Shown piece by piece: positions 55,553 to 63,978 of a stretch of 64,000 bases of DNA. The first letter of the stretch is position 1; every line of letters begins with the position of its first letter. The position numbers and the translations under genes are program-made. The stretch lies in assembly GCA_007833815.1 (NCBI GenBank), contig CP033464.1:1559501-1623500 (forward strand), written 5' to 3'. This DNA comes from Brevibacillus laterosporus. Its GTDB lineage: Bacteria; Bacillota; Bacilli; Brevibacillales; Brevibacillaceae. The notes under the pieces were generated by a model. It was not told where the DNA came from. It saw nothing but the letters and a program-made list of their open reading frames with translations, and made no database searches.

Positions 55553-55752
55553 AAGGTAGCTTACTTGTATGGTGGAGATACGCTTATAACGTATGAGGAT
55601 AAGTAAGCATTGCAGACAAAAGTCATCTACGTGAAGGAAAAAACCTTGGCTGGTGCCATGGTATGGGAATATTCGAATGATGCAGAGGATGGTATTATCA
55701 AGTATTTTTCTGAGCATTTGAACAAGGAGAGGAATTGTATGGATTACATATA
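55553..55752 (+). pseudogene. GH18 chitinase C-terminal remnant
   Basis: KVAYLYGGDTLITYEDK, an in-frame stop, then QTKVIYVKEKTLAGAMVWEYSNDAEDG match the end of a family 18 chitinase barrel (usual form GGAMFWELSGD). Only about 65 codons remain. Confidence 0.75.
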
Positions 55753-55754
55753 GG

Positions 55755-57166
55755 TCCACAGTTGTCTATTGTGCAATGTGCTGGGGTTAACGTTAGTTGA
55801 GCTCGTAGTTGTTCAAGCGGAAATGAAGGAGCATCAAGACGCAATACATGATGAAATTCATTTTTATTACAATTCTTTAGAACTTTACTTAAATCAATGG
55901 GTGCTCCAGAGATAAATGATCTTGGATCATTGCTCGCTAATAATGCAATATAAGTTTTAGTATTCACAGCAGTAATAAAAAATTGATTATTTCTAAAGAA
56001 GCCTTCATCAATTTCACAGTTAAAGTCGGCGATAGAATAGTTTTCATCTTCTCTAAGTTTATCCATCGCTAGAAGATCTTGCTTATGAACACCTGTAATG
56101 CCACTGGAGTATCTTCTTGAAAAACAATTTTTCCAAAACAATTTTTCCAAAACCATTTTTTTAGAGTGTCTCTTTGTTTACTAGTATAAGAAATACCATT
56201 TATTTTTTCAGAGGCAAAAAATCTGGTTAATGAAACAATCATGGCAGGATATGGAACGGTTCTCAAAGAAAAAAATTTAAACTCCCTCTGTAAAAAATCA
56301 ATGCTGCCTTTTATACCGTTCTTTATTTTCTAAAAATTACTTCTTACATCTGCACCTTTCAAACTCATAATAGCTTGAGGGGGTGCCTCACCTAAGATAA
56401 CACCACTACAACATTTAAGCTGTAAATCTTTATCTAATGAAATATCACCACATCCAAAAGGCTCTAGTTCTTCTGCTAAATCCGTAAACTCTTCTTGAAG
56501 ATCAAATTCTGTGCTCCAACTCCATGCAGACAAAAGCTGGAATGTATCTAGAGGTTCACCCGCTCTGTTTACTCGTTCAAAGACTATTGCAACGTGGGTT
56601 CTATCTTCGGTTTCCATTGTTTCTATTGGAACAACAGCTTCCTTAAACTTTTCTTGGACTTTATCAATTTGTTCAACAATTTCTAACGGTAATCCTTAAC
56701 ATGCCTGCCTATATTTTACTGAATCAAGCATAACACTCATTGGAAAATACTTGTTTCTATCAAAATCTTCTTTTTTTAATGGGGTAAATCTACTCTCGTG
56801 AATATCGTTGTCACTTGTGAAGCTAAAGTAAATATCTAGCCATCCCTCATCGTTTTCAGGTTCCAAATCTGTTTGAAACACGCTGAAAATAGATGTAAGT
56901 CTTTGTTGACCATCAAGTACATAATCAATAGGATAATCTTTTTGAGGTTCTGGGAGAGTAAAATTATCAAGATTTTTTTCTACCTCTAATCGTTCTCTAG
57001 TTCTCCATAGTAATACACTACCGATAGGAAAACCTTTATAAATACTGTCTAGCAACAAGGCTACTTGCTCAGGAGACCAAACAAATCCCCTTTGAAAAGC
57101 TGGGATACGTATTTGTCCAGAGGTAATCTTACTAATGATTTTGCGTATTGTTAAACTATCTGACAA
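55755..57166 (-). pseudogene. DUF262 (GmrSD-like) protein gene, broken
   Basis: TTG start behind AGAGGGG. The N-terminus has IRIPAFQRGFVWSPEQVALLL and DYVLDGQQRLTSIF, the DUF262 signatures. There is an in-frame stop at 56696, another after VRSNF (about 56330), and a 14-base tandem duplication (56125-56152) that shifts the frame in the WFWKNCF region. The 3' end is cut at the chitinase remnant. Intact members are defence or modified-DNA restriction proteins. Confidence 0.82.
56125..56152. repeat. 14-bp tandem duplication
   Basis: CAATTTTTCCAAAA twice in direct succession inside the DUF262 pseudogene. Removing one unit restores the reading frame. Confidence 0.85.
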
Positions 57167-57249
57167 AATTTACATCCCCTCTAATAAGTACTATTACATT
57201 GCTGAAAAACAATTATACCATATTTATGATGGTATAAAATTACAACTAT

Positions 57250-57400
57250 GGATCAAATGCTAACAGATGAACTTATTTTGGTTGTGAAAACGTGATAGAA
57301 AGTTAGTGATGCAATGAGAATGAAGGAGCAAGCGAAATACCTTGGAGAACTTGCCGATCGGGTACGTATTACAAGCGGGCAGGAGCTGCAGAACAAGTAA
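57250..57400 (+). pseudogene. Lysin C-terminal remnant, copy 3
   Basis: Closely matches 43012-43164 of the lysin gene (ELILVLKTQW region and GELADRVRV), with a TGA-TAG pair replacing the Trp region and other changes. Confidence 0.85.
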
Positions 57401-57442
57401 TTTAGTTTGTAGATAAAAGTGTAGCTAAAACCCGAATAATAA

Positions 57443-57480
57443 GACAAACGTCAGAATACAAGAAGTTCTGACGTCTGTTT
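57443..57480. terminator. Hairpin after the lysin remnant
   Basis: AACGTCAGAA / TTCTGACGT stem with T-rich end. The intact lysin has no such hairpin in the same form. Confidence 0.5.
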
Positions 57481-57510
57481 AGATACATATTATCAGTACT
57501 GATCAGTAGA

Positions 57511-57678
57511 TCATATTTTCAATTTCCTACGATCTTTTTTTACTTCCCTAAACCCACGATACACATTTACTAAAGCTGATATCCCTAATAAGATTAGTAG
57601 CATTGGGTTTACTTCGGAATTTAAATACAGGTAACATAATAAGCTAAACAGGACGACAGCTGTAAAAAAAGATCCCAC
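57511..57678 (-). CDS. Small two-helix membrane protein, 55 aa
   Basis: GTG 57678 with AGGGAGAG about eight bases upstream. Helices FFTAVVLFSLLCYLYL and MLLILLGISALVNVY, then a basic tail (KKDRRKLK). Unknown role, possibly immunity-like. Confidence 0.5.
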   Translation of the reverse strand: MGSFFTAVVLFSLLCYLYLNSEVNPMLLILLGISALVNVYRGFREVKKDRRKLKI

Positions 57679-58132
57679 AGTATATTCTCTCCCTTCAGCT
57701 ATCTTTAATAGTAATTACGATCTGCCATAGATCGAGATAACTACTGGTAATCAAACAATATCCACATTTACACCTTTACCCTCTATTTTTTGCTATCAAG
57801 TTGTATGTATAGGGTTCTTAAAGAAATAAGTTTATAATGTCCTCTTACTATTAACCTTGTGGATCATCGTGAAATGCTTTTGCACTCTGTTGTTCTCCGA
57901 CAGTTTATCACCAACTAAATATAGAGATTGTTCCACACATGAAGAGAGCCTATCCTCACTTGCATCAAAATAAATGCACAAAAAACCCTTGAATTCCAAG
58001 GGCTTTTTGTGTTGCCTTTTTTATAAATCTAGAAAATAACCACAGTATGACTATCAAACGTAACCTGAGTAGTTTTCCAACATGTAAATCAAAATTGAAA
58101 AAACCCCTACTCTTGACAGCTAACTAACTCAA
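57679..58132. other. Gap with one terminator
   Basis: No credible gene. At 57975-58005 there is AACCCTTG/CAAGGGCTT, a terminator of the rlmD type. Confidence 0.5.
57975..58005. terminator. Terminator resembling that of rlmD
   Basis: AAACCCTTGAATTCCAAGGG with T run. Same stem as 17336 and 55200. Confidence 0.7.
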
Positions 58133-58876
58133 CTACTCACAAGTATTCCTTCTATTCGGATGTAAAACCAGCACTTCATTTCCTAACTCCGATAATTTTT
58201 CCATCAGTCCATCCATGCCATGTTCTAATTTATAATCCATTTCTTCTTTATATAAAGGAAGTAAGAAATAGGCATAAACCTTATTACCATCCTTTGTTGA
58301 AATGACGCTGAGTTCATCCTTTAACTGAAATATGACAACTCCATTTAACCCAGTTCCATCTGCATATGGTTCATAGTCCTGATAATTGGGGATGGTATGT
58401 CCATAACCCAACCAGGTATTATACTGATGAGGAAAACGGGCCATTTGCTTCATAAGTCTGATAGGCCAATAATTATTTTCATCCTGTATCGATTCTTCTG
58501 TCAGTTCCCAAGAAGCAGGAAGAAACATCATAACTTCTGCCCGATCGAATTTATCCTCAAGCTGCTCTTGCATCTCAACTGGTATCGTCATTTGTAAATC
58601 ACTCATACCAGTTGTATATAAGACCCAAAATGGCTCTTCTTCAGTAGGTTTCATTATATTCACATCAATATGTATGGTATCTGATATAATTTCATGAAAA
58701 ACACTGCTTTCTCTTCCTGGAAATACTGTTTTAAAATGTTCAACGATTTCTTCTACATATTCCATGGGAGCTGGCGGTGAATAACTAGATGTTTCTTCAT
58801 ACTTGTAAATAGTAGTGCCGTCCTTTGACTTTTCTCCGTTGTTCTTACCACCGAATATCTTTTTTAAAAAATTCAT
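58133..58876 (-). CDS. SUFU (suppressor of fused) domain protein
   Basis: 247 residues. HIDVNIMKPTEEEPFWVLYTTGMSDLQM and AEVMMFLPASWEL are SUFU-domain signatures, and GHTIPN is typical. In bacteria such proteins often act as immunity proteins of polymorphic toxins or contact-dependent systems. The gene is intact; no toxin gene adjoins it. AGGAGAGAATTTTAG precedes the ATG. Confidence 0.85.
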   Translation of the reverse strand: MNFLKKIFGGKNNGEKSKDGTTIYKYEETSSYSPPAPMEYVEEIVEHFKTVFPGRESSVFHEIISDTIHIDVNIMKPTEEEPFWVLYTTGMSDLQMTIPVEMQEQLEDKFDRAEVMMFLPASWELTEESIQDENNYWPIRLMKQMARFPHQYNTWLGYGHTIPNYQDYEPYADGTGLNGVVIFQLKDELSVISTKDGNKVYAYFLLPLYKEEMDYKLEHGMDGLMEKLSELGNEVLVLHPNRRNTCE

Positions 58877-59056
58877 CTAAAATTCTCTCCTTTTTCCTTT
58901 TTTGTTCTGCTTTATTAGCTATAGAAGCGAATTCTATTCTTCAACCTATATATTTCATTTACATATATTAAATTGAAGATTATGAAAATATTACAATATA
59001 GTATTAAAATGGCTTTAAATGACACATTTCGACACCACACTCTTATATTTAAGTAA

Positions 59057-59311
59057 ATGTTTTATAAAATGGCAAGTAAAATTAGGAATCTCAATCATAG
59101 TATCAAATCAAAAGACGAAGCGATGTCAGTGGGTAAACCGCTCATAAAAAACATAACTGGAATAGATGTTACTGGGTACAAGGTTGATGGCGGTGATCAT
59201 ATGGGGGGCTATTTATTTCAAAGTCCGGGGAAACCAGCCGTATCCATACTTACTGATAGAGCGATTGATAGATCGGACGGTGGTAATGTTAGTGGTCTCT
59301 CAGTTTGGTAA
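59057..59311 (+). CDS. Hypothetical protein or gene remnant, up to 84 aa
   Basis: No ribosome site before ATG 59057 (or 59069). The C-terminal half GYKVDGGDHMGGYLFQSPGKP is protein-like and a terminator follows at once. It may be the tail of a lost larger gene, possibly the toxin cognate to the SUFU protein; this is inference. Confidence 0.4.
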   Translation: MFYKMASKIRNLNHSIKSKDEAMSVGKPLIKNITGIDVTGYKVDGGDHMGGYLFQSPGKPAVSILTDRAIDRSDGGNVSGLSVW

Positions 59312-59315
59312 ATAA

Positions 59316-59358
59316 TGAAAAGCTACTGACTAGAATACTTTGTCAGTAGTTTTTTTGT
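59316..59358. terminator. Bidirectional terminator
   Basis: AAAGCTACTGAC / GTCAGTAGTTTTTTT stem. Confidence 0.8.
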
Positions 59359-59371
59359 CCTTTTGGCAGCA

Positions 59372-59758
59372 CTATTTTACTAATTCCTTTTGAATTTTTT
59401 TAGGAAGCTTATGAAAAACCAATTCATAAGAATGAGTAATCAGCTTCTCCCACAATTCAGTAGGAATATCGGCATCTAAATAAATAGAATTCCAATGACT
59501 TTTATTCAAGTAGTAACCAGGAATAATCCCCTCATATGTTTCTCTTAGCTGTTCGGCTCGAGCTGGATCACATTTTAAGGATAGGATAGGCTTTCCGTTT
59601 GAATCTCCACCAAGCATTGCAAACATTTTTCCTCCTACCTGATAACGATCTGCTTCCCATTCCACTTTGTAATCATGAACCGCTCCTGGGTGCTTTAGAC
59701 AATAGGCTTCCATGTGGATTTTTCCATGATAAGCTCCTTTCTGCACGCATTTTTTCAT
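59372..59758 (-). CDS. MmcQ/YjbR-family protein
   Basis: Up to 128 residues. AYCLKHPGAVHDYKVEWEADRYQVGGKMFAML, LSLKCDPARAEQLRE and the NKSHWNSIYLD segment are family marks (cyaY-like fold, putative DNA binding). The best ribosome site (AAAGGAGCTTATC) serves an ATG that is one base out of frame across an A5 run, so the 5' end may be frameshifted or the start is at 59758. Confidence 0.8.
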   Translation of the reverse strand: MKKCVQKGAYHGKIHMEAYCLKHPGAVHDYKVEWEADRYQVGGKMFAMLGGDSNGKPILSLKCDPARAEQLRETYEGIIPGYYLNKSHWNSIYLDADIPTELWEKLITHSYELVFHKLPKKIQKELVK

Positions 59759-60303
59759 TTTACCACGCTAAGGCTATCTACGACGTATGGGACTATTAAG
59801 TGGTAAAAGAGATTGCAGACTTTTACAAGGATTTTATCATCAGAGAAACAGAAGGAGCGAGACTAATGAGATACTGAGTTGAGAGAAAACAAGCTGGGGG
59901 ACTAAGGGAGGGATAGGATTGGGTTGGTTTATTATGATTTTAATTCATGTTCATTCATGTTCATTTATCAACAGGGAGATAGATTGATCTTTTATGCAGA
60001 TCAGTAATGGATGGATTTGTGCCGGGGGAGTATTGGCATAGTGAGACAGACACGACAGGCTGCTATTTTTACAGTACCTTGATGTACTTTCCGATTGCGT
60101 ATACTTTGTTACTGGTCAGGCGTTTGCAGAGGGTAATAAAATCACCGGTTCTACATACTTGGGTAAAATGTAGAGTTTATATTTTTCCTAAGTTGGCTAT
60201 CTAGGCTGGTAAGGGGATTATCAATCCAAACACCAGCAAATATAAAACAATGTAGACCAGATATAGATAAAAAAGCTTGATTTTGAATTTTTCACAAAAG
60301 CTC
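59759..60303. other. Gap without a supported gene
   Basis: About 545 bases. A 65-codon open frame at 60007 has no ribosome site and no protein-like pattern. Nothing else identified. Confidence 0.5.
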
Positions 60304-60846
60304 TTAACTGCGTTTCGGTTTCTTAAAATTTTCATCTTTGTAGTGAACAACAGTCTCATAGTAAATATCAGATTTTATATCGGAATCTTGTACCTTCCAA
60401 ACCCAATATCCAACATAAGTATCAGCTAATGCTTTCTTACTCCATGCAGAAAGCTTCGCAATAGTCCAACCTAAGAGTGCCTTTTTAAATTTTTTTGTTG
60501 GAATTGGAATCTTCTCTGCTACTCAAGAAACAATGATGTCGGCCATTTCTCTGTGGGCACTATGGTTATAATGGTCGTATTTTGGACCATACACAATTTC
60601 GGTACTTCCACCAGGTCCTTCAATGACTGATGTTCTATTTTCTTTCATCAAGCTCTCATACATACTTTCCAATTGATTCTCACTCAATGGGTTTAGTCCA
60701 GTAAGGGTTATTCCATTGTAGGTGTAAGTATATTCTGCGCTTTGTTCAATAGGAGAATTAGTATTACTCTCAATTGATGCAAAAGCAGATGTGGACATAC
60801 TTAGTGTGGTAAGAAGTGCAAGTAAGCTTAACAAAAATCTTTTCAT
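60304..60846 (-). pseudogene. Secreted-protein gene with one in-frame TGA
   Basis: ATG 60846 behind AAGGAGGGTG. A clear signal peptide (FLLSLLALLTTLSMSTSAFA) leads to GLNPLSENQLESMYESL and GPKYDHYNHSAHREMADIIVS, then TGA at 60523. The same frame goes on for 73 codons (VAEKIPIPTKKFKKALLGW ... YVGYWVWKVQDSD) to 60304. A single nonsense change explains it. Family unknown; small secreted effector or bacteriocin type. Confidence 0.7.
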
Positions 60847-61609
60847 CAAAAGAATCACCCTCCTTTTTGTTTTATTAAACAAAAATTACAAAAATAACTA
60901 ATTAAGAACGTTGTTTATTACCAAAAATTTCTAAAATATTTCCTTCTAGCTTGTTTTTCAGTTCAAGTGAGTGCATAATCTTGAGTTTAGTCTTCTTTTA
61001 GAACATTCCTCTGTGTTAGTAAAAAGCATCATGCACTTGCAAACCAGCTTTCTTTCCCCTTTATGATTATTTTGCACCGCGTCTTGAATATTTTCCTTAG
61101 AATAAAAAATTAGAAACCCTCTTTAAATTTAGACAAAAAACGACACGAAAATATATCCTACCCCTAATTTCACTGGGTATAATGGTTCATAGTTGTATGC
61201 ATTTTGTCACCTAGATAATTGATTTACAAACTAACACCATAGGGATGTAATCGTATTTAGATTCTGTGTAGTATGTTCGTTACATCTTGTATAAGCTAAA
61301 AACTGGTTATGGAAAAAATGTTATTTTTTTATTACAGGTGAACTAGTATGTATCGTATTTACCTTTTTATTTGGATAGTGTAGCCTTTCTTTACTAGATT
61401 ATGATGATAGGTGTAGCAACAATAAACGGGGAAAATCTAGGAAAAACAAAGCCCTGATGCAAAATTGTCAGAGTTTTTATATGTCTAAAAAACATGGTAG
61501 AGCTCTATCATTCTATTCATATCGTATAGTTAACTAATACTATATCTAATGGATGTATACTAAATGTTAACCTATCATAGCAAAAGATTAACATTTGGTA
61601 GATAAGACC
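60847..61609. other. Long AT-rich non-coding stretch
   Basis: About 760 bases with no credible gene on either strand. It separates divergent secreted-protein genes and must carry their promoters. Confidence 0.55.
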
Positions 61610-61657
61610 CATTTACTTACATTTATTACCTAATTATGATAATGATGTAAGTAAATG
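61610..61657. promoter_or_regulatory. Promoter framed by a 13-bp inverted repeat
   Basis: CATTTACTTACAT (61610) and ATGTAAGTAAATG (61645) are perfect reverse complements 22 bases apart. Between and within them lie TTTACT (61612) and TATGAT (61635), 17 bases apart, a plausible -35/-10. A dimeric repressor or an attenuating hairpin would fit. Confidence 0.6.
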
Positions 61658-61675
61658 CTGGATGGAGGTAGATTT

Positions 61676-62146
61676 ATGCGTAAACTATCAAAAAAAACGA
61701 TTTTAAGTCTTTTGTCTACGTCAGTATTGGCTGTATCTCTAGCAATTCCAGTTTCAGCGTCGACCGTGTCTTCAGCTCAGCAGGCTGTAGTAGTACCGAA
61801 CAGTGAGGTTGGAGCTCAACAGGTAGGGACGTATGGATGGAAAACACATATTACGAAAGAAAGTGTAAAAAAAGTTGTTACACACATTAGAAAAGGGGGC
61901 GCCACGTTAGAACAAGCAATTAGTAAGCTATCTCCTGCGGCGGCTCAATCATTTAAGAGATGGTCTAGTAAAATAGCAGATTTCTTGGAGGGCCTCGTCA
62001 AGGGTTGGGAACAAAAAGAAGAATACGCTATTGTTTATGTGAAAGATCAAGTAAGGAACTTTTTGAAAGCGAACTCCAATCTTTCGGATGGAACAATCCA
62101 GGAAATCGTTGTTACTATTGAGTGGCTACTCTGGTTCGTTGCTTAG
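61676..62146 (+). CDS. Secreted small protein, 156 aa
   Basis: ATG 61676 behind GGATGGAGGTAGATTT; an upstream in-frame ATG at 61655 lies in the operator. Signal peptide with core TILSLLSTSVLAVSLAIPVSA. The mature part is helical: ESVKKVVTHIRKGGATLEQAI, LSPAAAQSFKRWSSKIADF, and a Trp-rich end (VTIEWLLWFVA). It could be a bacteriocin or small toxin. Followed by a cytoplasmic partner gene. Confidence 0.7.
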   Translation: MRKLSKKTILSLLSTSVLAVSLAIPVSASTVSSAQQAVVVPNSEVGAQQVGTYGWKTHITKESVKKVVTHIRKGGATLEQAISKLSPAAAQSFKRWSSKIADFLEGLVKGWEQKEEYAIVYVKDQVRNFLKANSNLSDGTIQEIVVTIEWLLWFVA

Positions 62147-62168
62147 GAATGAACGAGGAGGAACTCTT

Positions 62169-62495
62169 TTGCACGAGAAATATACCTACTATGATTGGCT
62201 GACAGAACAGAACTTATCATCTGGTCAGCAATCAAAGCTTCATATTTTTCTCTATTTGATTTCTGATAAATTGACAGGGAATCTCATTACCGCTGAGTAT
62301 GATAAAAAAATACGCGACAATGTTTCAGAGTTTGCACATATTCTTGATGCTTCCGCAATCACTCGGGAGTTGGTGTATTCTACCTTAGAAACAAACTTTC
62401 TGTTTACGAAACAATCAATTGATCGAATGGTTGAGGGTATGGGGAATCAAGGAAATTTTGCAAAGCTTACAGAATTTATGGGACAACCTAAATAA
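62169..62495 (+). CDS. Cytoplasmic partner protein, 108 aa
   Basis: TTG 62169 with CGAGGAGGAACTCTT upstream, giving MHEKYTYYDWLTEQNLSSGQ. A frame from 62088 overlaps the previous gene and is unlikely. All-helical, acidic. Position suggests an immunity or accessory protein. Confidence 0.6.
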   Translation: MHEKYTYYDWLTEQNLSSGQQSKLHIFLYLISDKLTGNLITAEYDKKIRDNVSEFAHILDASAITRELVYSTLETNFLFTKQSIDRMVEGMGNQGNFAKLTEFMGQPK

Positions 62496-62526
62496 TCCAT
62501 TTAGGATAAAATATATGATAATTGGG

Positions 62527-62583
62527 GCGGCTACGATAAAGCTGCTCTTTTTTACTTGCACCTATCTGGGTGCTTTTTTCTTT
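62527..62583 (+). terminator. Two successive terminators
   Basis: GCGGCT/AGCTGC with T6 at 62527-62553 and GCACC-TATCT-GGGTGC with T6 at 62557-62583. Confidence 0.7.
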
Positions 62584-62644
62584 TCATAAAGTGATGTAAA
62601 TGAAAAGAGATAATGGGATCTTTTTGTTTCCTTTTATTGAAACC

Positions 62645-62695
62645 GACATTAATGTCTTTTATAATAAACGTACCGACAAAAACGACATAAATGTA
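62645..62695. promoter_or_regulatory. Paired palindromes, likely TetR operators
   Basis: GACATTAATGTC (62645) is a perfect 12-bp palindrome. GACATAAATGTA (62684) is a near copy, 39 bases on and ending 25 bases before the TetR start. Autoregulation is likely. Confidence 0.65.
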
Positions 62696-62720
62696 TATTT
62701 TACAGGAGGCGCGAACCATT

Positions 62721-63344
62721 ATGGCTCCAAGAGTAAGCGAGGAATACAAAAAGCAAAAGAAAATGGATTTGTTACAAGCGGCAAAACGAGTGTTTATTGA
62801 AAAGGGTTATACCCAAGCGACGATGCAGGACATCTTGGATGAGGCAGGGGTATCGAGAGGCGCTTTGTATGCGTACTTCGATAACATTGAGCACGTATAC
62901 ATCGAACTTCTTCATGCTGAGGATCAAAAGGATGTACTTTTTTTCGGTACAGATGATAAAGGTACGTCCTGGCAACAAATAACCAAGTGGGTTAATCAGC
63001 AGCAGCAGGAAATGCAAAGGCTTGATCAATCTCTTTTGCTGGCTAATTCGGAGTTTTTTCTATCAACGAATTACCGCAAAAATAGAGATAGTTATCCCTA
63101 TGTAACAGCACGCTACCAACGTATAGCTGAGGTAGTAACTACTTTTTTTCAGAAGGGAATAGAGCGGGGGGATATTCGTCCGCGTATTCCTGTTGAATCC
63201 ATTTCGCTTTATCTCATTTCATTTATCGATGGTTTAATGTTAGATACCGCTCATTTGGGGCCCGAAAAAACAAAGGTGAAGGAGCAAATGGAGGTTTTGC
63301 TATTTTCATTGAAGGAATTGCTTTGTCCGATTCCAGAAAAATAA
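62721..63344 (+). CDS. TetR/AcrR-family regulator
   Basis: 207 residues from ATG 62721 (ACAGGAGG upstream). DNA-binding part: LLQAAKRVFIEKGYTQATMQDILDEAGVSRGALYAYF. The C-terminal ligand domain is helical with MLDTAHLGPEKT. The GNAT gene follows after 34 bases and is probably co-controlled. Confidence 0.92.
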   Translation: MAPRVSEEYKKQKKMDLLQAAKRVFIEKGYTQATMQDILDEAGVSRGALYAYFDNIEHVYIELLHAEDQKDVLFFGTDDKGTSWQQITKWVNQQQQEMQRLDQSLLLANSEFFLSTNYRKNRDSYPYVTARYQRIAEVVTTFFQKGIERGDIRPRIPVESISLYLISFIDGLMLDTAHLGPEKTKVKEQMEVLLFSLKELLCPIPEK

Positions 63345-63378
63345 AAGTAGAAAATAACTAAAAAAGGGGAGCAAGATT

Positions 63379-63933
63379 ATGTTGTTTCAATCTGCAAGAA
63401 TTTATCTGAGAAAAATGACTGCCGATGATGTAACGATTTATCATACATGGAGAAACGATATGGAGGTCATGCGAACTACCAATCCAGCTATTGATCTGTG
63501 TACATTAGATAACACACAAGAATTTGTTAATCAGGTTATTTTAGGATCAAGCACATCAAAAAGTTATATGATTATCGATAAGGAGTCGGAAACCCCTATT
63601 GGGATCGTCTCACTTATCCAAATTGATTATAAAAATCGAAATGCGGAGTGCATCATCGACATTGGTGAGAAGGCGTATTGGGGAAAAGGCTATGGAACGG
63701 AAGCGTTGAGGCTTCTATTAGATTACGCCTTTTTAGAATTAAATCTACACCGAGTATCATTGCGAGTGTTTTCTTTTAACAAAAAAGCCATTGCCCTATA
63801 TGAAAGAATGGGATTCAAGCACGAGGGTATTTCGCGTGAATACATCTTTAGAGACGGGAAGTGGAGCGACGTTTTCCACATGGGGGTTCTGCAAAGAGAG
63901 TATGTGGCTACAACTGCCGCTGTTGGCAATTAG
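63379..63933 (+). CDS. GNAT-family N-acetyltransferase (RimJ/SpeG-like)
   Basis: 184 residues, AAAGGGGAGCAAG before ATG. LRKMTADDVTIYHTWRND, the acetyl-CoA loop EKAYWGKGYGTEALRLLLDYAF and FNKKAIALYERMGFKHEG are GNAT motifs. Related enzymes acetylate ribosomal protein N-termini, polyamines or antibiotics. Substrate unknown. Partner of the upstream TetR gene. Confidence 0.9.
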   Translation: MLFQSARIYLRKMTADDVTIYHTWRNDMEVMRTTNPAIDLCTLDNTQEFVNQVILGSSTSKSYMIIDKESETPIGIVSLIQIDYKNRNAECIIDIGEKAYWGKGYGTEALRLLLDYAFLELNLHRVSLRVFSFNKKAIALYERMGFKHEGISREYIFRDGKWSDVFHMGVLQREYVATTAAVGN

Positions 63934-63944
63934 GCTAAAGTAAT

Positions 63945-63978
63945 GCAAAAAAGATCTAGAAGTCTAGATCTTTTTTGC
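63945..63978. terminator. Strong terminator
   Basis: GCAAAAAAGATCTAG / CTAGATCTTTTTTGC, 15-bp perfect stem with a 4-base loop. Confidence 0.9.

Noticed and set aside
57931..57995. Possible sixth, decayed rlmD-end copy
   Set aside because: TTCCACACATG... and the following CCCTTG/CAAGGG terminator vaguely resemble the rlmD end, but the GHVESV peptide cannot be read in any frame. The match is too weak to claim.
60007..60204. 65-codon open frame
   Set aside because: No ribosome site, no neighbour support and no recognisable protein pattern.
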